The notes: a model not told the origin generated them from the letters alone. Positions 7,401-16,699 are shown, counted from the stretch's first letter. The stretch: DNA of 16,788 nt from JAYPEY01 sp047618185 (GCA_047618185.1 JBLHKZ010000115.1:1-16788); one strand, 5' to 3'. Made by a program: numbers and translations.

Positions 7401-8140
7401 ATGCGAAAGTCCGTGCCCCCGAGCGTGACGGCCTCTTTCAGATTCGGCCCCGTGATCGTGCCGCCGTAGGAACCGCTGACGTAGATCCAATTGTCGATAC
7501 CCCAGCGCGGATTATTAATGCCACGCTCCAGGTTCCCGGTCTTGAATCCGGTGAACAGCTTTTCGCGAATCTCCGCCTTCCCGTCGCCGTCCGCGTCCTT
7601 CAGAAACATGATGTCCGGCGCGCAGGCGACGATCAGTCCGCCGCGCGATGGAACCAGCCCGTAGCACGGCGGCAATCGATCGGCCATGACGGTCGCCTTG
7701 TCCATGCGCCCGTCGCCGTCCGTGTCCTCCAGCAGTTTGACCGTGCCATAGGTCCCCGCCTCCGCCGCTTTCTTCGCCCATTCCGGCGCCTGAATGCGCC
7801 GCACCTGGGTGTCCAGTTCGCCGGTCTTGTTCAGCTCCTGGATCTCAATTTGCCCCTCGAGATTGTAACCATGCAATTCGCAAACGTAGAGACGCCCTCG
7901 CTCGTCCCAGCAAATCGCCGTCGGGTCGGCGATCAAAGGCTCCGCCGCGACCAGTTCAATCACCAGATCGTCGGCCAGTTGAAAACGTTTCTGACTCTCC
8001 TCCGGCGAAAGCGGCTGCGGCGCGTCACCGGCTGGAGAAATGGACGCGCCGTGCAGCGAAGCGCCCGTCAGCAGGGAGCCCAACGCCGCGACGCAAATCG
8101 CGACGCTCCAACCGGGTCGAATTGAAGCTCTGGCTATCAT
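4484..8140 (-). CDS. PVC-type heme-binding protein: dehydrogenase-like propeller, HEAT-like repeats, c-type heme domain, C-terminal beta-sandwich
   Basis: A protein of 1218 residues. From the ATG at 8138-8140 it opens with a Sec signal peptide (MIARASIRPGWSVAICVAAL...); a TTG at 8173 would add 11 residues in front and is less likely. Residues ~45-450 match the N-terminal 'membrane-bound dehydrogenase' domain typical of Pirellula and Verrucomicrobium relatives (DPTAICWDERGRLYVCEL; LLEDTDGDGRMDKATVMADRLP; LLTGPDGAIYVVDMYREIIE). The middle is helical with HEAT-like repeats. A c-type heme motif CQACH is at 922-926, with LSIMPANF (Met1018) as the likely distal ligand. The last ~170 residues form a separate beta-rich module ending in YFDRIELLRSL. 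Family knowledge: such proteins are abundant in PVC bacteria and are thought to move electrons, possibly from sugar oxidation, in the periplasm; substrates are mostly unproven. The gene is translationally coupled to the propeller gene downstream. Confidence 0.9.
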   Translation of the reverse strand: MIARASIRPGWSVAICVAALGSLLTGASLHGASISPAGDAPQPLSPEESQKRFQLADDLVIELVAAEPLIADPTAICWDERGRLYVCELHGYNLEGQIEIQELNKTGELDTQVRRIQAPEWAKKAAEAGTYGTVKLLEDTDGDGRMDKATVMADRLPPCYGLVPSRGGLIVACAPDIMFLKDADGDGKAEIREKLFTGFKTGNLERGINNPRWGIDNWIYVSGSYGGTITGPNLKEAVTLGGTDFRIKADGSAIEPVTGRTHTFGMTMDDVGQRWLITTSLHALYAAPLPWRYLKRNPFVPTPETVINAASSETLYPISKPHPWRFKRGQDPEWIKFYGARETTPNGSFTSGSGQLIYRDRELPERFWGNHFCCDPQQSLVHRSLLERDGAGWKESRAPEEQSSEFLASTDGWFRPINLLTGPDGAIYVVDMYREIIEDYSAIPRFLQQQYGLTKGIDRGRIWRVQTKSKPREMGTEWRFSFHKEHLRHPAIDWWRESAQRLLIEEGDQFIGALLREEFASPLSAVRLLYAMESLGALQPGDVLIALNRAEAGIRVHGLRLGDRWIDSDEELRKKTLSMVDDPDPSVRLQLAMSLGESRRPEAVGALANLAIRHGDERWMDAAILSSVSERSSELLDELLRTQDSNAKAKRLLRPLGRMLGVRNRSEEMGRLLVLLAGVSKKSDTISSVESVLSGFLAGLSNKQGKLELPEDAREAFQTLLASDSPGVRAQMLSLAGRWSLMDSPLVQTAFDQAAADAANPALPDSARVAAIRLLSNGPFESFRKNAARFMTPDESVEVQQTVIEAAGALNNAGVAKLLLDGWSGYSPRLRDEAMDAVFRQSERLPELLDAIEKGVINRALVSPLRRLQLLEHGDARIRARAKELFVESKGGDEGVDLEPYVSLLGKSFDLEAGRTLFQTHCQACHEFDGVGASVGPSLTAERNRAGTTFLQDILRPNGQISAGYAAYLVTTKDGSEYTGVMASESATSITLKQANAVEQVLLRRDIASLRTANLSIMPANFAELLAPDQAADLINFLKQGADSISRDRVVLFEDEAEFLEKLADGSGKTSLIEDNAFSGRYAIHLTPFQSHAVRIPGWTYPIRERPKPGEFRFLRLAWKAPKAKGVLVELADNGRWPPAKKATRRYYSGENTTDWAALEISEVLPREWATVTIDLWKDNGDMTLTGIALSALKGDAYFDRIELLRSLRDVSYKESSK
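4497..4501 (-). promoter_or_regulatory. Shine-Dalgarno site of the 3003-4487 gene
   Basis: Read on the minus strand this is AAGGA, nine bases before the ATG at 4485-4487. It lies inside the last codons of the upstream heme-protein gene. It is the only well-placed Shine-Dalgarno sequence I could find for any gene in the window, and it supports that ATG as the start. Confidence 0.5.
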
Positions 8141-8249
8141 GAACGTTGAATTACACCTGACGAAGTCCGACAACGCAACCCGTCAAGTCAGTCGCCCCCC
8201 ATCCCATTCTATTCGGGCAGCCCATACTTCGCTCCTGTTCTTAAACCAA

Positions 8250-8282
8250 AGAAAAAGGACCGGCTTTCGCCGGCCCTTTTGA
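8250..8282 (-). terminator. Intrinsic terminator after the DUF1501 gene
   Basis: On the minus strand the sequence reads GGGCCGGC-GAAA-GCCGGTCC followed by TTTTT. The stem has eight pairs including one G:U, closed by a stable GAAA tetraloop. It begins about 30 bases after the stop of the DUF1501 gene and so ends that transcript before the heme-protein gene. On the plus strand the same stem has an A-C mismatch, and no gene ends there, so the leftward reading is the functional one. It implies that the heme-protein gene has its own promoter in about 8141-8250. Confidence 0.85.
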
Positions 8283-8309
8283 AAAACAGTTAGTTTCGTC
8301 CCATCTGCA

Positions 8310-9779
<1,470 letters not shown>

Positions 9780-9858
9780 AATATTTTCTGTGGTTTCTTT
9801 AGTTTTAAAGCAACTTGCTTCGCTTATTACAACGTAATTCGAGGCGTTGCCGTGCCGG

Positions 9859-12800
9859 CTAGCGGTTGAACAGGAACGCCGGATTGTTGATCAAGGCCCA
9901 GGCGACATCCTGTGCGGCCGTCAAACGGGTATTTTCCAGCTGTTTACCGCTGAGCCCCTTGGCGCGCTTCAACGCCTTCAGCTGCGGATCCTCCGGCAGC
10001 GGCTGTTCGGCCCGGCCCAGTTTTACTTTCAGGTCGGTCAGTTTGGGATCGATTGGCCGCGGCTGTTTGGTGTCCGCCAGCGCCTTCTTCCGCTTGATGT
10101 TTTCCTTGTCCACCGTGGCGTAAAAATCCACGACTCGCTTGGCCTGCTTCTCGTCGCGCTTGTCGGCGGCGATTTCCAATAATTTCGAGACATCCTCGGG
10201 CAGGCCGAAATCGATCGGCTGCTTGGAATTCGTCACGTTCAATCGGAACCGGCCAAGCTGCCAACCATCGCGGGCGAAGTTATGATCGAAAGTGAAGGTC
10301 AGAATCGTGCCTCCCGTGCTCCCGAATGCCGTCTTGGCCTCGAATATCGCCGCCTGATCCTTGCCCGTGCCGCCGGAGACTGCCCAGCCATTGTTTCCGG
10401 GCCGCTTGCCGTCAATCGCGTCCGTCACATTGTAGCTCCCCTGATTGAAGGTCGCCGTCGCTTTCTGCAAATCCACCTTCACTGCCTTCTTGGGATCGCT
10501 CTTCGGCGCTTGTTTCACCTCAAACTCGGTCAGCACAAAATTGCCGTCGTCCTTCGCGCGGCCCGGGCCGTTCTTGGGCAGGCTTTTGTCGGAGAGGGCT
10601 TCAAGCTTGAAGCCGGTGATGCCGGCCAAATCCGTTTCCGCGACGATGACATACTTCCCCTTCACATTCTTGCCCGAGGCGAGAATTGAAAGATCCTTCA
10701 GTTTCGTCAACGTGGCCTTGCCAGTGTCCGTAAACGTCTTGGGATCGAGGGCGGCCCAGGACGTCGCCCGCTCGTTTTTCTTTTCCCAAGCCGCGGCAAG
10801 CTCGCCCAATTTGGCCTGATGCTCCTTCAAGCTCGCATCCGCCTTGGCAATGGCCTCGTTCTGCTTTTTCTCCAGATCGGCTTCCCTCGGCGCGATCTCC
10901 TTCTCATAGCCCGCCAATGTCTTCTTCGCCTCGCCGATCAATTTCTCACGTTCCTTCTCATTCTTGATCAGAATCGGCTTCAACTGTTTCTCGTAGGCGG
11001 CCAATTCCTTCAGGAGAGTGTCGTGCGCCGGCTTCACCTGTTTGAAAATCTTCACTGTATTCTCCAGCTCACTCTTCGTCGCCTCGCGATTGAGAATCCT
11101 CATAAACAGCTCATTGACAATTTTCTTGTCGTCCTTCTCGGCAGTCACCAGCTTGCTGATCGCGTTCTCCTTGTCGCTGATCGCCATGTCCACGGTCGGT
11201 CCGCTGACGAGCGCCATAATGGGACCTAGTTGGAGTTCATTCGACCGCTCGCATTCGCAGGCGCTCTCGCGCGCCGGTCGGCCCAGATTGCCGAGGAAAC
11301 CGTCCGGGAGCTTCACGCCGACATCCGGCAGTTGGGCCGCACGAGTGCCGGCGGCGACGCCGGGGAAATTCGGCTTCGATCCCGTCGTCATGTAAATCGC
11401 GTCAAACAGGACTTCCGCCGGAAGTCGCCGAGCCTTGCCATGAGAGAAATTCACCTCGTCGTCCTCGTTCCACTTGTTGGTCTTGATGGACAACTGATAT
11501 ACGCGGGTCTTGCAGATCTGAGCCACCAGCTTGCGAACATCGAATCTGTTCTTGATAAACTCCGCGGCCAAGTGATCCAACAGCTCGGGATTGCTTGGCG
11601 GGTTGCCGGCGCGAATGTCGTCCAGCGGTTCGATGATGCCCGTGCCGGTCATGTATCCCCAAAGACGATTCACGTAGCTGCGGGCGAAATACTCGTTGTC
11701 GGGCGAAGTGATCCAGGCGGCCAAATGTTCGCGCCGATTGGCCGTCTTGCTCACCTTGTATTTCGCGTTGAACGGAAAGTGCGGCGCGGTCACGGCTCCA
11801 GTGCGCTCGTGTTTCATCTCCCCGTCCGGCTTCTCGTAGACGATCTCGTAAAGCGGCTTCGCTCCCTCGACCGCCGTGCCGCCAATATTCCCTTTGCCGG
11901 CTTTCGGATCGCGCTTCAACCCAACGCGCGCGAAATACGCCGCCATCTCGTAATACTGATCCTGCGTCCAACGCTCGAAGGGATGATCGTGGCACTTGTT
12001 GCAATTAAAACGGGTCGCGAGAAACAGATGGGTGGTGTTCTCCATCGTCGCGTCCGGCGTGCGCAAAATCTTGTAATACGAAGCCGCCGGGTTCTCCTTG
12101 TTGGAGCCGTTGGCGGAAACAATTTTTCGAACGAAGTCATCGTAGGGCGTGTTTGAAGCGACTTCATTGCGAATCCATTCGCGAAACGCCTTCGAGCCTT
12201 CAGCGCCGAGAAACTTCCGATTCACTTGCAGGAGATCGGCCCACTTGTTCGCCCAATGGTCGATGTAGTCCGGGCTGCCAATCAGCTTGTCGATCAACTC
12301 GTCCCGCTTCACGCGGCTCTCACGCTTATCGGCTAGGAACTTCCGAACGTCATCCGCGCTCGGCGGCAAACCGGTTAGGTCGAGGCGGACGCGACGAACG
12401 AACTCCGCGTCCGTGCAAAGCCCCGAAGGCTGAATTCTCATTCGTTTCCACTTCGCCGCGACCAGTTTGTCGAGGACGTTGTTCGCCGGAGGATCGGCCC
12501 ATTTGAATCCGGTGCGATCGCCCATGACGGTTAGCGTCGTCGCGGCGTAGGCTCCCTCGAAGCGCGCGAGCAACGGAGCTTCACCGCGACGCAGAGTGCC
12601 GATCACAGCGCCTTCGTTCGAAACCGCGATGTCCATGTTTCCACTTTCGATGAAGGCTTCGGCGGTGACGTCGCGTTTGGTTTTGTCCGCATAGGTTGCG
12701 ACCACCCGCACCTGCTGCGTCGTGCCAATCTCCTGCACAACCGGATTCTTCGGAAATATCTCGATGCTCGCGACTTTGGCCGTCGTCGTGTCGAGCTTGC

Positions 12801-14919
12801 AGCCATTGGCAATCCAGTCGCGAACGATCTGATAGTAATCGCTCTCGGGCTTCGTGCGTTGTCCGCCCTCGTGCGGCACCGCTCCGGTCGCCTTGAGCAA
12901 CATCAGGCTGTCGTCGGCGGCCGCGAAGTTGATCCGACGCCCCTCGTGATCGTCCACGAACGCACGCACGTCGTAGATGGGATCGTAACCGCGCAGGGAA
13001 AGCTTGAATCCGTTTTTACCGTCCTTGGCTCCATGGCAGGTGCCCGCGTTGCAGCCCATTCTGGAAATAGCGGGCATGACATCGCGAACGTAGTCCGGCT
13101 CAACTTTCTTCGCGAAGTTGGCGACCTCAATCGGAATTGTCGCGCTGTGGCCCTTGTGTGAAATCTTGACTTCGCCCTTGCCGTCCTTGAGCGGACGAAC
13201 TTGCCCGTGCGTCGCTTTCGCAACGCCCGCGCTCACGTCGATCTTGGCTTCGCGCGTCAAATCCACCTTATCGCCCGACGCCAGCCAACCGGTCACCAGC
13301 GTCTGGGTGTAGTCAAACTTTCGCCCGAGCTTGATGGAGCTGGGCTCCACGCTGATGCCAATTACATCCTGCATGCGTTCGGCCGGCAAAGGCACCGGAA
13401 TGTAGGCGCTCTTAAGAGAACCGTCGGAGGCGCCATAAAAACGAATAGCGCCGTCTCCTCCCGCTGCGGCGACGGTATTTCCATCGGGACTAAACGCCGT
13501 CGCGTAAACACCCCCGCTCACGGAAATCGAAGACTGAAGCTTCACGCCCTGAGACTGATAATCCGAGATCAGCTTCTTCTGTTCGGGCTTTTGGCTGGCC
13601 ACAACTGCCTCAAATGCTTTTTTAAGAGGATCCGAAACGGTTGGATCAAAGTCGGAGTTGTAAATATGGAGAAAACCCCGCCCATCCAAGCTGCTGCCGG
13701 CCGCGATGCGCTTGCCGTCGTGGCTGTAAGCCACGTCAAAAATACGCCCAGGCATCGAGGGGAATTTGCGAACCAGATTCGAATTGTCGCCAATCACGCG
13801 CTTGGCAATGCGCGTCAGTCGGTAAATCTGGGGAGCCCCGTCCGATCCGCCGACCAACACTTCGTCCCGAGAAGGATGACGCGCCACCGCGTGAGTGCCG
13901 CCCTTCAACGCGCCCGGCGTGATCGAGGTCAGATTGTCCACGAACCGCTGGGTCTTGAACTCATAGAGCCGGGTCGTCATGTCGCGGCCGACCGACACAA
14001 TTTGTTCACCATTCCCGGACCAGACCGTGTCCAAAGCCCAATCGTCATGGGCTCCCTGGTAGAAGACGATCTTGCCGCTTTGCACGTCGATCGCGCGAAC
14101 GGAACTGTCCGAGCAGCCAATCGCGAGATGATTGCCGTCCGGCGACCAACTGGCTCCGTAAACGGTGTCGTAGGTGATCGGCACGGACAGATCGAGCGTC
14201 CGCTTCGCCACGTCCCAGACCTGCACCTCGCCCATCCGCGCGGGAAGCCCGCCCGTCACCGCCAGCTTCTTGCCGTCCGGTGAAAACGCCACTGACTCAA
14301 TGCGCGCTGATAGCCCGACCAGCCTGGCGATCAGTCCCGAGCCGTCGGCGTTGTGCAGAAGAGTCTCATGATAGCCCGCGACCGCCAGCAACTTGCCGTC
14401 CGGAGAGTAAGCGATCGAGGTGATGAAGGGCGCCATCGAATAGCTCGGCGGATGCTCCATGTCATATCTCGCCTTTACGTTGGAAGGCGTGTCGTCCACC
14501 GCTCCTCCGGAAATCCATTTCCGTATCAAATCGATATCTTGCTTGCCCAGCGGATCGCCCTTTTGCGGCATCTCGGCCTTGCCGTCCTTGTCGGGAGTGA
14601 TCATTTTCACCAAAAGGCTGACCTCCGGCTTGCCCGGCACGATTCCCTTTTCCTTGGCCGAGCTGTCGCCACCGGCGAGCATCGTCTTGAAATCGGTCAT
14701 CACGTAGCCGCCCTTGGCCTTGGCCGGCTGGTGACAGCCCTGGCAATTGGCCTGAAAGATGGGCCGGATGTCCTTGTAGTAGCTGACTTGCTCGCCGGCC
14801 CCGGGACCTTCCTTTTTCATCTCGGCGGCCATCGCGCCAACGGCCAGGCAGACGGCTGAGAGGCCAATGGCCAAAGTCGTGGAAGAACGTTCGTAGTGTG
14901 ACAAAATCGACTTCTTCAT
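9859..14919 (-). CDS. Very large exported DUF1549/DUF1553 protein with cytochrome-like motifs and WD40-like propeller
   Basis: A protein of 1686 residues from the ATG at 14917-14919, which begins a signal peptide (MKKSILSHYERSSTTLAIGL...AMA). The open frame continues upstream, but only through sequence antisense to the AraC gene. Modules in order: planctomycete cytochrome C-like domain with CQGCH (59-63) and possible ligand Met117; seven WD40-like blades, about 160-505; an Ig-like segment (~515-600); a CNAGTCHG motif (623-629) with CH spaced by four residues; a second Ig-like segment; DUF1549 from ~814 with CNKCHDHPFERW (973-977); DUF1553 from ~1060 (YVNRLWGYMTG); a Lys/Glu-rich coiled coil, ~1296-1381; a discoidin-like beta region, ~1460-1573; and the typical ending ALINNPAFLFNR. 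Probably a periplasmic or surface multi-heme scaffold; its reaction is unknown. DUF1501 follows in the same transcript. Confidence 0.92.
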   Translation of the reverse strand: MKKSILSHYERSSTTLAIGLSAVCLAVGAMAAEMKKEGPGAGEQVSYYKDIRPIFQANCQGCHQPAKAKGGYVMTDFKTMLAGGDSSAKEKGIVPGKPEVSLLVKMITPDKDGKAEMPQKGDPLGKQDIDLIRKWISGGAVDDTPSNVKARYDMEHPPSYSMAPFITSIAYSPDGKLLAVAGYHETLLHNADGSGLIARLVGLSARIESVAFSPDGKKLAVTGGLPARMGEVQVWDVAKRTLDLSVPITYDTVYGASWSPDGNHLAIGCSDSSVRAIDVQSGKIVFYQGAHDDWALDTVWSGNGEQIVSVGRDMTTRLYEFKTQRFVDNLTSITPGALKGGTHAVARHPSRDEVLVGGSDGAPQIYRLTRIAKRVIGDNSNLVRKFPSMPGRIFDVAYSHDGKRIAAGSSLDGRGFLHIYNSDFDPTVSDPLKKAFEAVVASQKPEQKKLISDYQSQGVKLQSSISVSGGVYATAFSPDGNTVAAAGGDGAIRFYGASDGSLKSAYIPVPLPAERMQDVIGISVEPSSIKLGRKFDYTQTLVTGWLASGDKVDLTREAKIDVSAGVAKATHGQVRPLKDGKGEVKISHKGHSATIPIEVANFAKKVEPDYVRDVMPAISRMGCNAGTCHGAKDGKNGFKLSLRGYDPIYDVRAFVDDHEGRRINFAAADDSLMLLKATGAVPHEGGQRTKPESDYYQIVRDWIANGCKLDTTTAKVASIEIFPKNPVVQEIGTTQQVRVVATYADKTKRDVTAEAFIESGNMDIAVSNEGAVIGTLRRGEAPLLARFEGAYAATTLTVMGDRTGFKWADPPANNVLDKLVAAKWKRMRIQPSGLCTDAEFVRRVRLDLTGLPPSADDVRKFLADKRESRVKRDELIDKLIGSPDYIDHWANKWADLLQVNRKFLGAEGSKAFREWIRNEVASNTPYDDFVRKIVSANGSNKENPAASYYKILRTPDATMENTTHLFLATRFNCNKCHDHPFERWTQDQYYEMAAYFARVGLKRDPKAGKGNIGGTAVEGAKPLYEIVYEKPDGEMKHERTGAVTAPHFPFNAKYKVSKTANRREHLAAWITSPDNEYFARSYVNRLWGYMTGTGIIEPLDDIRAGNPPSNPELLDHLAAEFIKNRFDVRKLVAQICKTRVYQLSIKTNKWNEDDEVNFSHGKARRLPAEVLFDAIYMTTGSKPNFPGVAAGTRAAQLPDVGVKLPDGFLGNLGRPARESACECERSNELQLGPIMALVSGPTVDMAISDKENAISKLVTAEKDDKKIVNELFMRILNREATKSELENTVKIFKQVKPAHDTLLKELAAYEKQLKPILIKNEKEREKLIGEAKKTLAGYEKEIAPREADLEKKQNEAIAKADASLKEHQAKLGELAAAWEKKNERATSWAALDPKTFTDTGKATLTKLKDLSILASGKNVKGKYVIVAETDLAGITGFKLEALSDKSLPKNGPGRAKDDGNFVLTEFEVKQAPKSDPKKAVKVDLQKATATFNQGSYNVTDAIDGKRPGNNGWAVSGGTGKDQAAIFEAKTAFGSTGGTILTFTFDHNFARDGWQLGRFRLNVTNSKQPIDFGLPEDVSKLLEIAADKRDEKQAKRVVDFYATVDKENIKRKKALADTKQPRPIDPKLTDLKVKLGRAEQPLPEDPQLKALKRAKGLSGKQLENTRLTAAQDVAWALINNPAFLFNR

Positions 14920-15108
14920 AAGCAAACGAATCAATAAAATGTCGGACAACTCGCCGCGCCTTCGCGTCGCCGGCATGTTCAATCCTGCGCGCAGAATACG
15001 ACGACGCACACCCACGCGTTCATTCAACAGGCCGATGAGTCTACTTTGTAATTGACGCCGCGAAAGTCCGCCATGAAAAAAGCTCCCTTGCGCATGTAAT
15101 ATTCTGCC
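14920..15108. promoter_or_regulatory. Divergent control region between DUF1549/DUF1553 operon and AraC gene
   Basis: These 189 bases separate two divergent start codons and should contain promoters for both. On the plus strand a TAATAT at 15098-15103 could be a -10 box; it would place the transcript start at about the GTG of the regulator gene. TTGACG at 15052-15057 resembles a -35 box but has no matching -10 at normal spacing. AraC-family proteins often bind next to their own gene, so operator sites are expected here, but I could not find a convincing direct repeat. A short frame of eight codons (15073-15099, ATG AAA AAA ... TAA) ends nine bases before the GTG. Confidence 0.4.
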
Positions 15109-15987
15109 GTGAATAAGACTCCTCAAAAAACCGAAATTCTCGAATCGCTCTTCCATACGCCAACGGAAGCCGGCCGGCAGGTGTTTTACTGCGTCCTGCG
15201 GGCGGGCCACCTGGTCTCGGGCGAGGATTACCGCAAAGCTCACCCCAATTACCCCGGTCACAAGCTCCTTCTCTGCCTGAAGGGAAACGGCTTCGTCAAA
15301 GTGAACAACCGCGACTGGGGCGTCAGCCCCGGCAACATCGCCTGGATCTTCCGCGGCGACGACAATTCCCACTGGCCGGCCAAAGGCTCCCCATGGGAGA
15401 TGTTCTGGATTCGCGTCGACGGCCCCCAGATGGATCAGATTTACCGCATTCTCACCTCGGGCGGCTCACCCGTTTTCAGCGGCGTCAACAACCTCAAGGC
15501 CGCCGCGATCTACAAACGCATCTTCACGATTCTCAAACAGCGCCCGATCGCGATGGAGGCCGCCCTTCACGGCGAGGTCGCGCTCCTGATCAACCAGCTC
15601 TTTGAAGGCAGACACGAGGCCAATCCCACCTCCGCCTCGGACATCCCTCAATCCCTGCGCAAGCCGCTCGAAGCGATGCGCCTGAAATACGATCAGCAAC
15701 TCACCGTCACCGAGCTGGCGAAAATGGCGGGCATGAGCGTCTCCAGCTTTCACCGACAATTCAAAGCGGCGACCGGCACCAGCCCCATCGACTGGCTCAA
15801 GCGCGAGCGCATCAACCAGGCCAAACGCCTCCTTCTGGAAACCGACGACAGCATCGGCCAGATCGCGGACAAGACCGGCTACTACGACCAGTTCTACTTC
15901 AGCCGCGATTTCAAACGCATGACCGAGCTCTCCCCCACCGAATACCGTCAGCGCGAACGGCTGCAGAAGAAGTACAAGCGAGGGTAG
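15109..15987 (+). CDS. AraC-family transcriptional regulator with cupin-like sensor domain
   Basis: A cytoplasmic DNA-binding protein of 292 residues. The N-terminal half (about 45-110) looks like the AraC cupin-type effector domain: HPNYPGHKLLLCLKGNGFV followed by VSPGNIAWIFRGDDNSHW. The C-terminal ~95 residues hold two helix-turn-helix units: LTVTELAKMAGMSVSSFHRQFK, and DSIGQIADKTGYYDQFYFSRDFKRM, closing with LSPTEYRQ, as is standard for the family. The start is GTG at 15109; an in-frame TAA at 15097-15099 leaves no earlier start. No Shine-Dalgarno is visible. Such proteins usually bind a small sugar or related ligand and switch on adjacent genes. Its divergent position next to the DUF1549/DUF1553-DUF1501 pair makes that pair the first candidate target; the ligand cannot be read from the sequence. 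Confidence 0.93.
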   Translation: MNKTPQKTEILESLFHTPTEAGRQVFYCVLRAGHLVSGEDYRKAHPNYPGHKLLLCLKGNGFVKVNNRDWGVSPGNIAWIFRGDDNSHWPAKGSPWEMFWIRVDGPQMDQIYRILTSGGSPVFSGVNNLKAAAIYKRIFTILKQRPIAMEAALHGEVALLINQLFEGRHEANPTSASDIPQSLRKPLEAMRLKYDQQLTVTELAKMAGMSVSSFHRQFKAATGTSPIDWLKRERINQAKRLLLETDDSIGQIADKTGYYDQFYFSRDFKRMTELSPTEYRQRERLQKKYKRG

Positions 15988-16004
15988 AAACTGACGATGC
16001 AGCC
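15959..16004. other. Inverted repeat across the convergent gene ends
   Basis: GGCTGCA at 15959-15965 and TGCAGCC at 15998-16004 form a perfect 7-bp inverted repeat with a 32-base loop. It spans the last codons of the AraC gene, the 16-base spacer and the first base of the DUF1080 stop. It has no T tract, so it is a weak candidate for a bidirectional terminator and may be chance. Confidence 0.25.
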
Positions 16005-16699
16005 TACTTCACTTCGCGGATCTTGAGGTTGCGAAATTTGACGACGTTGCCGTGATCCTGGAGGCAGATGTGGCCGGAGTCGGCTTTGCCAAAAAGCTCC
16101 CACTTGGCGAATTTGCTGGCCGCGAGTTTCTTCTGCCAATCCTTCGAGCCCTTCACGTAGTCGCAGTAGTAGGTCCCGTTCATCCAGTGCACGGATTTTT
16201 CAGGCGTCATCAGGATGCGGACGTGATTCCACTGGCCGGCTGGTTTGGTGGCGTCGACCTTGGCGGCGTAAAACTCATAGAGCCAACCGGACAATTCCGG
16301 GTCGTGGCCTTTGGCGTTGTCCTGCACTTGAATCTCCGGGCCGGAATGGTATGGGCGTTTCCCCTCCTCCGTGACGTGAAACATGATGCCGCTGTTGCCG
16401 CCCTCGGAGATGTTGTATTCCAGCGTCAATTCGAAAGAGCCGAATTTCTTCTTCGTGATCAGGTCGCCGGCGCCTTTCTTCGTCCAAACCATTGCGCCAT
16501 CCACAACCTTCCATCCGTCACCCACCGCATCCTTCTTGTAGTTGCGGAATTGGCTCATGTCCCTGCCGTCGAAAAGCAGTTTCCAGCCGGCGGTCTTTTC
16601 CGCGTTCGAAAGCGTGTTCGGCGCCTTGTCGGCGGCGTTGAGGGTCGCGGTCGTCGCCAGCACGGCGGCGGTCAAAAGGAGGGAAATTGTTTTCTTCAT
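16004..16699 (-). CDS. DUF1080 family secreted protein (3-keto-disaccharide hydrolase family)
   Basis: A complete protein of 231 residues with a clean Sec signal peptide (MKKTISLLLTAAVLATTATL, cleavage near NA-AD). The mature protein is a single jelly-roll domain with the family's landmarks: GWKLLFDGRDMSQF near the start, the GNSGIMFHV strand, GPEIQVQDN, PAGQWNHVRI, and the final HICLQDHGNVVKFRNLKIR. Length is normal. Family knowledge: the domain resembles concanavalin-like glycosidases; Pfam names it 3-keto-disaccharide hydrolase, and members have been linked to cleavage of 3-keto-glycosides after sugar oxidation, though many remain untested and some may only bind glycans. The gene is convergent with the AraC gene, with its stop 16 bases away, and has its own upstream region with an inverted repeat. 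No Shine-Dalgarno is seen before the ATG at 16697-16699. Confidence 0.92.
   Translation of the reverse strand: MKKTISLLLTAAVLATTATLNAADKAPNTLSNAEKTAGWKLLFDGRDMSQFRNYKKDAVGDGWKVVDGAMVWTKKGAGDLITKKKFGSFELTLEYNISEGGNSGIMFHVTEEGKRPYHSGPEIQVQDNAKGHDPELSGWLYEFYAAKVDATKPAGQWNHVRILMTPEKSVHWMNGTYYCDYVKGSKDWQKKLAASKFAKWELFGKADSGHICLQDHGNVVKFRNLKIREVK

Noticed and set aside
6935..8125. Plus-strand open frame of 396 codons
   Set aside because: It is antisense to the PVC heme-protein gene, is rich in Arg, and has no recognisable domain; it is a shadow of GC-rich codon use.
8141..8173. TTG start at 8173 for the PVC heme-protein gene
   Set aside because: It adds 11 residues before a normal signal peptide, with no Shine-Dalgarno; the ATG at 8140 is preferred.
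9808..9820. Palindrome AAGCAA-C-TTGCTT between the DUF1549/DUF1553 and DUF1501 genes, as a terminator
   Set aside because: A one-base loop cannot fold as an RNA hairpin, the stem is AT-rich, and the two genes look like one operon.
11230..12156. Plus-strand open frame of 308 codons
   Set aside because: It is antisense to the DUF1549/DUF1553 domains, with no family match.
13201..14283. Plus-strand open frame of 360 codons
   Set aside because: It is antisense to the WD40-like region; its apparent length comes from the same codon bias.
14920..15372. N-terminal extension of 151 codons on the DUF1549/DUF1553 gene
   Set aside because: It runs through the divergent control region and antisense to the AraC coding sequence, has no family similarity, and a proper signal peptide begins at the ATG at 14919.
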